Shown in pieces: positions 1 to 12,800 of a stretch of DNA of 64,000 nucleotides. A program made the translations under genes and the position numbers. The stretch is from Fragum whitleyi (taxonomy: Eukaryota; Mollusca; Bivalvia; Cardiida; Cardiidae). The notes under the pieces were generated by a model that was given only the letters and a program-made list of their open reading frames with translations, was not told the DNA's origin and did no database searches. Position 1 is the first letter of the stretch. Every line of letters begins with the position of its first letter. The stretch covers positions 56,597,642-56,661,641 of the forward strand of contig OX411544.1 of the NCBI GenBank assembly GCA_948146395.1, read 5' to 3'.

Positions 1-716
1 CAGTCTTCACTATGTGTATGGTAGATAGATAAGGTCTTAAAATACTTGTACACAATCAGGTAACATTACATTTACAGTAGGTGGCTGTCTACGCTGCTCA
101 ATGTTCCCATCTCCTGCACATTTCAAATTGTTGGAAATGTCAGGCACAGGCTCATTTTGCGTTGAAATCCTATAACTACAGTTTTGCCATGCCATCTCTC
201 ACTTCCTAACATACACTCTGATAGGTTGTGATTGTGAAGCAATTAAGCTTTTTTTTTTTAAACTAATCTTGACAGATAGCCTGTATCTTATCACATGATT
301 TTCAATTTGTTTTTGTTTGAATGGGGGTTTGCTGCTATCAGCAATCTAATAGTTATATCGTGGCGGCTGGAGCACCTTACAATGGATTCCTGTTATTTCT
401 CTCACCAGTACATCCACCACATCCTTTCCTAGCCTCAAGCTGCTATCTCACATAGGTCTATGATTAACAACCTATTGGTGAGAGATATATAGTCGGAAAG
501 GATGAGTGCTTCCGTCAGGAATAAAACCTGGGACCTTTCGAACCATAGTCTGACGGGCTACCACTGTGCTATGATGGATGCATACATGATCTCCAAATAA
601 GCATATTTGTACCAATAATAAAATAACTTCAAGCAAAAAAAATAACCTTAATTATGATAGTTTATATTGTTTAATCAAATTTAGAAGTGAATGTGGCAAA
701 TAAAGTTTAGACTTAC
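1..716 (-). other. TMEM87 intron 13 (partial)
   Basis: No exon is visible here. It contains a minus-strand SINE-B copy (about 305-580) and otherwise AT-rich sequence. Bases about 100-170 resemble a repeat seen again near 8590-8660. Confidence 0.6.
305..580 (-). mobile_element. SINE-B copy (tRNA-derived)
   Basis: The tRNA-like head is at the high-coordinate end (minus strand: ATCATAGCACAGTGGTAGC, then a B-box-like segment). The body carries the family stretches found at 9570-9832, 18653-20290 and 42738-43005, including GGTGAGAGAT, GCTGGAGGC-type and GGAGCACCT-type words. Decayed copy inside a TMEM87 intron. Confidence 0.75.
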
Positions 717-825
717 CTAACACAGCAAAAATGAGAGTATTTGTAAAATGTCTGTACAAAGTTAACTTCACTATGTTTCTTCGTAACCGTAACTGTCTAA
801 TAGTCTGCATTAAACTTGAAAATAT
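717..825 (-). CDS. TMEM87: TMEM87 exon 13 (loop and start of helix 6)
   Basis: Acceptor is AC (TTTCAC), consistent with the U12 AT-AC intron; donor GTAAGT follows 717. The 36 codons contain [20 protein letters not shown] and TLIFAVL, near-identical in character to the family's helix 5-6 loop. The next exon is not visible in bases 1-716. Confidence 0.95.
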
Positions 826-3800
826 GTGAAACAGGGTTAAGGAAAGTTGACTGATTGTTGAGCAGGGGTAGCGAAATGTGGGTTTTCTTCACTTGTCCCT
901 GATTAGCTAAACAACGAACTACCAGTCTAGAATGAAAATGAACTTGTCCATAAAAAAGAGAATAGATAAATTTTGAGAAAACAATGTTTTTAAGAAGAAA
1001 ATGCTGGAATCCAGCATTTTTTTCATTAAAAATAATGTTTACTACCCTTTTATATAAACAATAGGCTAACTTTTCACCTAAATATATGTATTACCATTTT
1101 AAGATATTTCCTGGTATTCCTTTGTCCACAAACTAGTGGCCTCAATAAATGTACTTGTCAGCAGGTAGAAAAGTCTGTGTTGGACAAGTCAGACATGGGA
1201 ATTTCACACTCCTTTTTTGTAAAGTTTGACCACTGATAGCCATGCAAACTGTATGAAAGTCTTTTCTTCTTTCAACCATGCCAATTCCGATATTATTTCT
1301 CGTTCAAATAATTTATTCAAATAGGGTTAAAAACATTTTTAACAATTCATCAGTGATACTGCAGGGGCTAGAGCACCTAACAAAGTTCATTAATCAGTCC
1401 TGCAGGTTTGCCATAAGAAGCTAGTGCCAAACCCTCTATATAAACAACTATGCTAATATCATTGGGTGAGCTATAAGTGATCTGATTTGAAAAGTTTCTT
1501 ACAGTGCATTTTACAACCTTTAGTTATATCACAGCGAAGTTCACTTAGGTTAGTTCACTTTCACTGGATTTCTCCAGTACTGGGCTTGGGCTCTGAAATA
1601 CCTTGCCTAAGGACATACTTTCTTTTACCAGATGTGCAGCCAGGTTAAGAACCCTAAACAGAGCTACAGATAGAGGGGGTATTTTGGATTTCAAACTTTA
1701 TTTTGCCTCAAACCCTATCTTATGGGAACTCATTGGAATTGTCTCGACGAGACAATTCAAATGAGTACCCACATCATAGGGTTTCATGAAGAAATAAAGA
1801 TTTTAGACTTGAATACCCCCTCTTATCTGTACCTCTGCTAAACCTTCAATTTATCTTGGACCACATTTCAGCACTCTTTTATACCAGGCCACACAAGACC
1901 CCCAGAGCTATAAAGATAGGTATTATCAAAAAGGATATCCACCAACAAATAGCTGCATCTAAAACTGCAAGAGGTACTTGTGCTAACATTAAATCTGTTG
2001 ACTGATCACCTTTTCTCTGAAAATACAGAATATATAAACTCTTAACATGCTTTATGTCAGCCCAATTAGCTCTGTTGGTACAGCACCGGACTTCAAAACC
2101 AATGAAGTTTGACGACATGGGTTCAATTCCCGGGCTGTAACACTAACAAAAACTAATTGTCTTTCGGATGAGACTTTAAACAGAGGCCACATGAGACCGT
2201 GCTTTACACCGAGCACGTTAAAGAACCATGTTGGATCTCAGCAGTAGTTTCATCATGTATCCTTGCACTATCCCCCATAACAACTTACCGTCTTCTGGGG
2301 GCGTCGCTCATATGGGCATGTGCTACGGTAGCGACAATGAATAAACGGAAATACACATGCTGAATTGTAGGTTTGTTTAAAAGAATTGCCCTTTTTTATA
2401 ATTCAAATAGCCTGGCTCAAGATTTTTTCCATATCGATTAAGTAAAAAGGAGTGTAGGCTCATATCTGAATGCACATCTGTGCAGCTGATCTTAGTCTAA
2501 ACTGTCTGCCAAAGCTTTGTGTGAAGCAGAAATTGCTGTGAATACCATGAGTAAGATTAAGACATTAATATAAACAAAATTAAAGACTGATCATAAATAG
2601 ATCTGTTGCAAAACAGACCAATACCCACCCCAACCCCTACTGTCCTTTGTCCCATTTAAAAGTAAATGGTATTTGGACAAATTCTAATTGTGTCCTTGAC
2701 CTTTGTGACCAAAAATTGATAGGGCAACTCCTTGGGTCATGGGCTACAATTGTATGAAGTTTCATGATTCTAGGTCTCTTCGTTTATGAATAAGAGTCCG
2801 GAAATGTAAACCAGACAGACAGATGGATTGATAGACAGACTGGGTGATGGATTGATAGACAGACTGGGTGAAACCAATGTACCCTCTTCTACTTTGTAGG
2901 AGTATAACTATGTTGCAGAAAAAAGGAGACTGCTAAACAGGTTAGTTGGGGAGAACTGATATGCAGCAAGAATTGGTCTCCAACCAGGAGACAGGATATT
3001 GAATGAATTAGCATGAAGTACCCAATTTATTACAAGTAATTGATAAAGATATAACAAGAGGGCCATAGTGGCCCTTAATCGCTCACCTGAGTGAATCGTC
3101 CAAAAAACATTTCAAGCAGGATTTGAAAGTTTTTTTTTGACTACTTTTATCACGATAATTATTCTGACCAATTTTTAAATTGATTGGGCAAAAAGTGAAA
3201 ACCAGGGTGCATACACTGTTTTCCTAAGATTTGTCCCAGTGACCTTGTTTTTGACCCCACTTTCCCAAATTTCAAACTGGACTGAGATTTTATCAAGACA
3301 ATCAATCATACCAAATAGCAGGTTGATCAGGCAAAAAATGAGACCTCCTGGTTGCATACAAGGTTTTTCTAAGATTTGACCCCATGACCTAGCTTTTTAC
3401 CAAACATGACCAAGTTTCAAACTTGTCCGAGATTTTTTTTAAAAAAAATCATTCTAACTAAATTTCAGGTTGATCAGACAAAAAATGTGACCTCTAAAGT
3501 GGATACAAGGGATTTCTAAGATTTGACCCTGTGACCTAGTTTTTGACCCCACATGACCCAATTTTCAACTCACCCAAGATTTTATCAAGCCAATCATTCT
3601 GGCCAGACATCAGGTTGATCAGACAAAAAATGTGACCTCTAAAGTGCATGCAAGGGTTTTTCTAAGATTTGACCCTGTCACCTAGTTTTTGACCCCACTA
3701 GACCCAATTTCGAACTCGCCCATGATTTTATCAAGACAATCATTCTGACCAAATTTCAGGTTGAATTGGGAAAGAATTGTGGCCCCCACAGTGCATACAA

Positions 3801-6800
3801 GGTTTTTCTAAGATATGATCCTGTGACCTAGTTTTTGACCCAAGTTGACCCAATTTCGAACTCGTCCAAGATTTCAACAAGACAGTCATTCTGACAAAAT
3901 TTCAGGTTGAATGGGCTTAAAAAAATGTCCTCTAGAGTGTTTACAAAGTTTTTTCTAAGATTTGACCCTGTCACCTAGTTTTTGACCCAAATTGACCCAA
4001 TTTCAAACTCATCCGAGATTTTATCAAGACAATCATTCTGATCAAATTTCAGGTTGATCAGGCAAGAATTGTGGCCCCCACAGTGCATACAAGGCTTTTC
4101 TAAGATTTGACCCTGTGACCTAGTTCTTGACCCCACTTGACCCAATTTCGAATTCAGCAGAGATTACAGCAGACAATCATTCTGACCAATTTTAGGGTTG
4201 ATCAGGCAAGAATTGTTGCCCCCACAGTGAATACAAGGTTTTTCTAGGATTTGACCCTGTGACCTAGTTTTTGACCCCAGTTGACCCAATTTCAAACTCG
4301 TCCGAGATTTCATCAAGACAATCATTTTGACCAAATTTCAGGTTGAATGGGCAAAAGATATGGCCTCTAGAGTGCATACAAGGTTTTTCTAAGATTTGAC
4401 CCTGTGACTTAGTTTTTGACTCCGTTTGACCCAATTTCGAACTCGTCCGAGATTTCATCAAGACAATCATTCTGACCAAATTTCAGCTTGATTGGGCAAA
4501 ACATGTAGCCTCTAGAGTGCATACAAGGTAAATGTTTACGGACGGACGCCAGACATCCACCTACCCACAAAAGCTCACCTTGAGCACTTCGTGCTCAGGT
4601 GAGCTAAAAAGGCTTTGCTGATTAGCCTTGTTCTTATCTTTTTTAGATGACAAGTTTAATAAATTTGTCAATAATACATGCATCTCTGATAGCTGTTCTC
4701 TATAGTAGACAAGGGAAGCTACATGAGAAAATTTAATTTGTTCTTCAAATTTTAGTTGAAAATGGTTTGTTGGTTTTGGAGGAGACGATATTATAAGATT
4801 TCATAGTCAAACCTACCCTTAAGCTTCTCATACAAGCTTCAACTGTGGCAAGAACAAAATAAAGACCACCAACAAATAATACTTTATGGAAGGCAGGACC
4901 TAGCCTGGGTCTGAAAAGGAGAAATATTTTTATGTGATCTTAGTTAAATTAACACTGTTGTTTGATTGTAACTAGAATATTTTGCCTAGGAACAACTTGC
5001 ATCAAGCCCTTTTTAAATTCAATTTCCATATTTGATAATGACCTATGAGGTTGTTCTTGGCCCTATCTGAAGATCTTCTCCATGATGGATAACAATTGTG
5101 CCAAAGCATTTTTTATTCAATCCGTAATTATAGGAGATATGCTCCAGATAATAGGGGTCCAAAATTACCCCCCTACCACCATATAGACCAATAATATAGG
5201 TATATATAGTGGTAGGGGGATAATTTTGGACCCCTATGCTCCATATACTAGTTTTTAAAAGTTTGAATCTAAAAATTATTGTAAATGAGTCTTCTACTGA
5301 TGAAACACTATGGTGTTGTCTCATTGATATGATTGTTATGAATTTAAGGTAGTGGACATGTGATAGTTCTGCAAGGTTTCAGAAGTAATGAACTTTAACA
5401 GTGTTTACCGAGGCTTAATTTCATTAGATCATTACTATTCAAGAACCTTAAAAAATAATAGAACTGATGACATATTCATGATAATACCATATTAGTTATA
5501 AATATTTTTCATTAAATTAACCATTGCACACACATTAATAAACTAAAAGCGAGTTAAATAATATGTTTTGGTTTTCTACTCTTGTAATGCAGAACCCAGA
5601 ATGTTCCTGCTTTGGCAGGTTATAAAGACAGAAGGAGGAGGGTAGTGCAAGACTTTTGTAAGTGCCTATGTATTTATAGGCACTTATAATAGAGTTGCAC
5701 TTATCCCTTGATTTGTTTAATCATCTTGAGAAATTTATTATTTGAAATCATTAAAAGTGTTAAGTTTGAATTTATAACAGTTATGCCCAGTGTACATTTT
5801 CATTTAGTATCCACTTACTTTACTATGCCAAATCCTAAGCTAACAATTATCACCAACATTCTGGCTAAAGATCGCTTTAAACAAGACACAATTTCTGCAA
5901 ATACTTCTGCTCCATCCGTCACAGACATACCCGTATTGGCAATACTCTGGTACTCTGAGAAGAATACAGCCTTTTCCAGCATACCTACAAGAGAAGGTTA
6001 TTCAAGAGATAGAGTAGGTGAATTCAATCCAAAAGAGTAATATTTTAGCATCCATCAATCAAATCCTGTGTTGTAGGTACTCATAAGCATTGTCTTATGA
6101 AGAAAATCTTATGAGTACACATGCAAAAGGGTCTGGGAGAAAAAAGTTCAGATTAATATTTAAAGCTCTTGATATCATTTTGTTGGAATGCGAGCAAAAT
6201 ATGTATTAGTTAAAACAGCGTTTTCCCTCTATGCTCAAAACTGGGGGTCATTTTGCCACATTATGACCCCCTTTAACCTAGATAAATAATGTTTCTTTAA
6301 GAATTTTGAGGGTCTTATCAAAAAATGGCGGTGTTCAAATTCAAAGAAACAGGGAGTCATGGAAAACTCTGAGTTAAAACAATATTGATAAAGTGATTCC
6401 TATGTGTAAAATAAAACACCTTGAACTAAATCATATAGATTGCATGCAATGTAATCTCAACTATTTTCCAAGAAATTGGAATTTGAAACCAGGTGTCTAC
6501 AATATGACCTTTGTCACGGCAGTAAAACAACCCTGTTGAATATTTTTTTATACAAATTAGATGTTATAACACTAGTGCAATAGCTTAGAGTGTATAGCAA
6601 TGCTATATTTTACCATAAAAATGACATCATAATGCATATGATAACCTTATTTACATACTGCATCACATGTTTCCCGAAATACCTTTAAACTATAGATTTT
6701 TAAAATGTACCTAATCTGTTTCAATTTGCTCCCTCCTCTTGTAACTTCAATTAGAAATATTCTCCTCTTGGATACACTACCTAAAACAATGACAGCTCCT

Positions 6801-9800
6801 ATCCAATACTGTATCCTCAAGAGATCTCTCCAGTTAAAAGCCAACATAACTAACCATACCAGACCATATAAAATATACATCAGTCCCATCACACCATAGA
6901 ACTATACAACAAAGAACAAGGTTAATTGTCTCACAAAACAGACTATCTGAAAACCTTACCAAAAATCAATTTCAAATAAAAATACCATAAAACTATTTCT
7001 AAAGCTGACTTTCAAAATTTTGTTTCAAACACTAGTGCAATAAAACAAAGCCATGAGATATCATTATTTCATTTTTTGACCATTTATTAACTTTATTTTT
7101 TTATATTTTACCAAAATTGGTGGGATAATGATTCGAGTGATCTGAATCAAATTTTTTTAGAAAATTCTTTAGCATAAATTTGTGTTTTTCTTTACTACAA
7201 AACTACAATGTACTTAAACAAGGATAGCTTTCCTTCTCAATGAAATCTTTTCCTCCGAAAAAAAAATGAGATATCTAAGTTCATATACTCACAATTAAAA
7301 GTGGCCATTCAAAGGCAGATATGTACCCAACTTTGCTCTTCATTCTGACTGTAACTGTAAATAAATATTCAAAATCCATGAACATCAGTAGTCAGTGTGG
7401 AAGATATAGAATGATAGTAAAGTTGAATAGTTTGTTTGTTTGTTTTTTTGAATATCCCTGTAGCTCAAGGACCTAACAATGGATTTCTGGTATTTCTCAT
7501 ACCAGCGATTATCCACTCATTGGTAGAGGACGTAAGTAGGAAAGGATATGTGCAGCCATCAAGGATCAAATCGATGACACCTGTGATTAAAGACGGTGAA
7601 TCCACCGCACTTCCAACTGCCTTCTGATGGGGCAGTAATTGTGGACAGCTGTCAATAAAATTTGAATTAATGCTATTTCAACAATTTACTATTTTCAAAA
7701 ATTGTGTACTGACCCTAATTGAAAGATAGCAGACAAAAATTGATAGTGGATAAGTTTTAAAAAGAAACCATCATGCTAATCACAAGCTATTTCTTCTTTT
7801 CCTCAAATACTTTCTCAAGAATAAAATAACATGGACATAAAATTGAGAGACTGTACAAGAAAGGATTGATTGGGTTACCCAAATGATAGTGTTGGGCAAT
7901 TGGTTTCAAATCACAATGAATAACCCGTTTTTAGTTGGAAGAGTAAATCAACTAATGAGAGATTGTATAATTTCTTTCTTAGAAATTAATACAGCACTCC
8001 CAGTATCATCCTTTGATGAATAGAATAAGAAAGTTTAGTTAAAACTTGTGACCTTAAGACTCTTTCTGTATTTTTTTCAACCAACTTTATGGCTCAGTGG
8101 GAAACAGTTGTAACTGCCTATTAACACATAGGCAGTTACAACTGTTTCACACTGGGCAATCAAACTGATGTCAGTTTAAAAAACAACATATAATGACTTT
8201 CATTTAAGTGTTAGGATCAGAATAAATGATTATGAAATTTCTTAATCAATTATCAGAATCAGACGCCCAAACCAACTGATTATCAATCATAATCGATTAT
8301 TCTGCCCATCACTACCAAATGTTCTGCTCAGCCAACAGTTCAGGATTTCACAAATGATTTTAAGAATGGACCATCAGTGGTTAAAGACATGCTAAAAAAA
8401 ACAACACATACCAATTAAGCCTTTGAGTGATATTCCAACAATTTGACATGAGCATGAACGTCCCTCAACTAGCAGCCTTGACTACCACATAGTGTAATTA
8501 CAAGATTGCCTCATTGTGTAAAGACACTTTAGGATCTTATCTATCCACAAAGTGCAAAGTGAGGATTCTGGTCAGACTAAGCAGATGCACAGGCTGGCCA
8601 GAATCTTTGATTGGCAAACATTTGAAATTGATGGAAATGTCACACACAGGCTCAATTGATAGTCAATATCTATATCAAACAACAAAGATAAGGAGTTTTA
8701 AAACATACAAGATCATTATCGATGCATGAATTTTAAGAAAAAAATCATGAATCATCAGTAGCTTCGTTATGCTAAAGTGTACATTCATTGTGTATTATTT
8801 TGATTTCTAAGAAAACAACTATAGTATAAATCATTAGTTAATTTTGCTCTTCCAACCATGAACTATGATTATGATTTGAAACTGATTGCCCAATACTACT
8901 AAAGACAGACAGACAGACTGACTGACTGACAAGTGCAAAGCAATATACCCTTCTTCTTTGAAGGGGGCATAAGAATTGTTAAGACATGTCACCATGAAGC
9001 ACAATTTTTCCTTTGCCTCCTGGTTATCAGGCTGGGGCTCTGAAATGCAAAAGGCTAAGGGCATACCATAACTATCATGACCTGTAGTGCAGCCATGTTT
9101 CACTACCAGAAGTAGCGTGAAAACTTTCATAATATTACAAAGCAGAACTTTACCATACCTTTAGCATTCACTGGTGACCCATCCTCATTCTGAAGTTTCA
9201 GGATAAATATGTAAGAACCAGACTTCCAAACTTTTGCTACATGGTATTCCGATTTCTGAAAGAATTGAATAGAGAATATGTTAGTTTCTTTCTATTTATC
9301 ACCACAACCAAAGTATTAGGCTGGGCTTTTTTTGTTTTCTTTTTGAGCTAAGACAGAAGACAGCTGTAGGGAGGAAAGTGTAAGGATTAAGGATGAAACC
9401 ACTGCTTAGCTCCGTCTGGTTCTTTAACAAGTGCAATGTAAGCACCAACATACAAAACCTCAGTTTGACCCTTATCATGCTTAATAAAAAGCTTGTAAAA
9501 ATTGTCAGAAAATCAAATTAAATTTTTAAACTATTCAGGCTTAAAAAGGAAAGTCAGGTGGAATAGATTTTTTGTTTGTTTGTTCGTTTGTTTGAATGGA
9601 GTTATACGCCCCCTTCAACAATCTTTAAGTCATATATCACTGAGGCTGGAGTACCTAACAATGGATTCCTGGTATTTCTCACACCAGTACTACCATTACA
9701 TCCTTTCCTGGCCTCCTGATTACCTATTGGTGGGAGACAAATAGACGGAAGGAATGAGTGCTTCCGTAGGGAATCGGGACCGGGACCTATTGAATTATAG

Positions 9801-12800
9801 TCTGATTCACTACCACTGCACTATAATGGGGGAGGGTCGTATAGCCCATATGTGCAGACTGCTCTGGTCTATTACTCCTACAACTGCAGGAATATTCTGG
9901 GTGCAGCATGACAAGGGTTAAAATTTCCATTGAAAGACACTTATTTTGTTAGTTGGGTAAACCTGGAAATTGAACCTGTGAACTCAAGATTTGAAGTCCA
10001 TCTCTCCACCAAATGAACAAATCGTTTATTGAAAATAATAGTTTCAGCAAGAGATTGAACGAAATGAAGCAAGTCCAAGAGCATCCTATGAAATTTCCTT
10101 TTCAATAGCTGAAGAAGTAGAGGTATGCAAAATGTTGTGGATTAAGGTGATGTTTCATGAAGATATCTTCAATAACACCGGAGATTCAGCGAAGATTAGC
10201 CAACTGACCTGTCAATTCGACCCTCTTAAATTTACATATCGCGCATGCGCAGCAGCAAGATGATTTGTATGACATTTTCAATTATTAAAATTTGAAATAA
10301 ACCATCTCCAACAAATTCCAATAATTAATCTAGGAAGAAAAACATTTTAAAGTTATTTTTTTCGGTACCTGAATGCAGTGGTAGATGCTCTGGATCACTC
10401 AAGCGCTTGTCTTGTCAATTCGACCCCTCTGATTGGTCCGTTGATAAATCGGTCAAGGTCAAGGTATTGAATTAAAAACTATAGTGCAGTTCTTGAAATG
10501 TACTCTAAGCAACAGATACGAATATTTTTTCTTTGTTTTCAATTTTCTAAACAATATAAAATAACATTTGAAACATAACAGTTCAAAATGAATTAACTAG
10601 ATAGAGCTGACATGCCCCATATATAAGTTTATTGTCATGTCTTAATAAGCAATACAATGGGGACAACTAAATTTACTGTCTCTTTAATGACTTCTCTGTG
10701 GTACAAAATGCCAAATGTACCCAGTGTTCACAAAAGTCACATTTAGCCCATTTAACAAGTTTCAGGTAAGGCAGGTGCTTCAACTTCTCTGGTTCATAGC
10801 AATGACACACTTGCAGAGGCGATTCAAATGAGTACCCACAACATAGGGTTTCATTCAGAAATAAAGATTTCAGATTGGCTTTACCCCCTCTTATCTGCAC
10901 CTATGGGTCAAATTTTTACCTGATCTTCTTTTTTAGGATCAGGTGGGTGTGCTGCTGCTGAAGTGCCAGCCTCAGAGCTTGTTGTTGTATCATTTATCTT
11001 TGGATCCTTCGCAGCAGGGGCTGGATTATCTTCACGTTTTCTTCTTGCAGCATCATTCTTGGTTGACTTTGGTTTGGTGGCCGAGCTTGCAGCCTGACTT
11101 GTAGCACTGGTTGAGCCATTTTGAGATGACCCCTCACCTCCCGTCTCCCCCCTCCCTACATCTTCTAACCCCTGTAATGATATGGAATAAAAATCTATTT
11201 TCTCATCCAATCTGTATATTGTGGGTACTCATTGGAATTGTTTACCAGGGTATCTTTATTTTAGTATGTATTACAAAAGAATAATAGCTTTTATCTCTAG
11301 TTGAAATTTGAGAAAATTTTGAGATGAGAATGAGAAAATTTTTAAAATCTTGAGCCCTGATTTGTGAAATTGATCTGTCACATGGAAAGACCAAAAAACC
11401 TAGAGCACTCATCCTTGATTTGTGGGAAAATCAAATCTCCAGATCCCAAAATAGATTACTTTTTTGTTATTAGATTAGAATGGAGATCAATTGTAATCTT
11501 TGACCTTTATGACTCTAAGCGCTCTTGGTTCATTTACAACAATGTTTCTGTGGCTGAGCTTACAGTCTAACACTAGTGGCACTAGTTGAGGCATTTTGAG
11601 ATGACCCCTCCCCTTCAGTATCCACCCACTCTGCATCATCTAACCCTAATAATACAAGACTCATTTCAAAAAATAAAAGAGACCATCCTAGAGGCAACTA
11701 GAATTATTGCAAAGCAGACATATACTTTTCCACTATATCATTCTTGCAACAAAAATATACCTAATTTGATCGAAGTTCTAACCCCCCTCCTCCTGGTGCT
11801 CTGATCCTGGTGGACCCACAGTGATGATTTTAGCTATTTCTATGAGCTGATGATCCATGCAAAATTTCAAGGCTGCAGGGCTACTGGTTCAGAAGAAGAT
11901 AAATTTCGAAGATTTCTAAATTGACGTCAAAGCTATACCCTGTTGCTCTGCACATGTTGGCCTAACAGTCATGAAAAATGCTTTCTTACATAAAGGTCTA
12001 TGAAACGCTGATCCATGCTAAATACAAAGGCTGTTGGGGACCTGGTTTAGAAAAAGAAGAATTTGGAAGATATCCAATTTGTTCCCAAGTTGTAAAAGTA
12101 GTGGACTCGTGATTGATCCATAACATTTTGGAAGTAATGAACTTATACGGTGTAAACCTAGGTTTCCTAATGATTTTCATTAGGAAACCTCGGTCAACAT
12201 TGTGAAAGTTTATGAGATGACGACGGAAAGAGGATGATCACAACATTTCGAATGAGCACTTTGAGCTAATAACTGATGGAAAACTCACAGGTGGGTATTC
12301 CACTGTATCATTCTTTGGTGGTGTCTTTGTCATATCCTGAAAATAAATGGAGAATGTTTTATTCTAGTGAACAACTAAAGCTTTATTTTACAGGAGTAGT
12401 GAAGAAATGACTGAGAAAAGACTTTTTGTGGTTTACAAAATAAGAATTTTTCGTCTTTTGAGAAAAACAAGTAAACACCATGTCTTTAATACAACAAGAG
12501 CACCACTGGCGCTTGGTTGTAGGGTGCTGAATAGTGGAATGTAGAAAACAAATACATATAGAGTTATCCACCTTGAAAGTTTGGATAGCTCTTCGTATGG
12601 TGAACACACATGCAAAGTTTCAAGAAGATATCTTCAATAATAACAGATATATGACCAAGGTTAAAAATGTTCACACCAACAACAAGACCTGCAATGATGA
12701 AGTGATAATCATTGAGGCCCATCTTTTGTTTCAACAGAGCTTCGCAGAGCGGCGCATATCTGCCCGATGGGGCTTGTCAGTAACCTTGGCTTGTCAGTAA

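Noticed and set aside
5708..6040. 110-codon plus-strand ORF
   Set aside because: Antisense shadow of TMEM87 exon 10, whose minus-strand reading has splice sites and strong family similarity.
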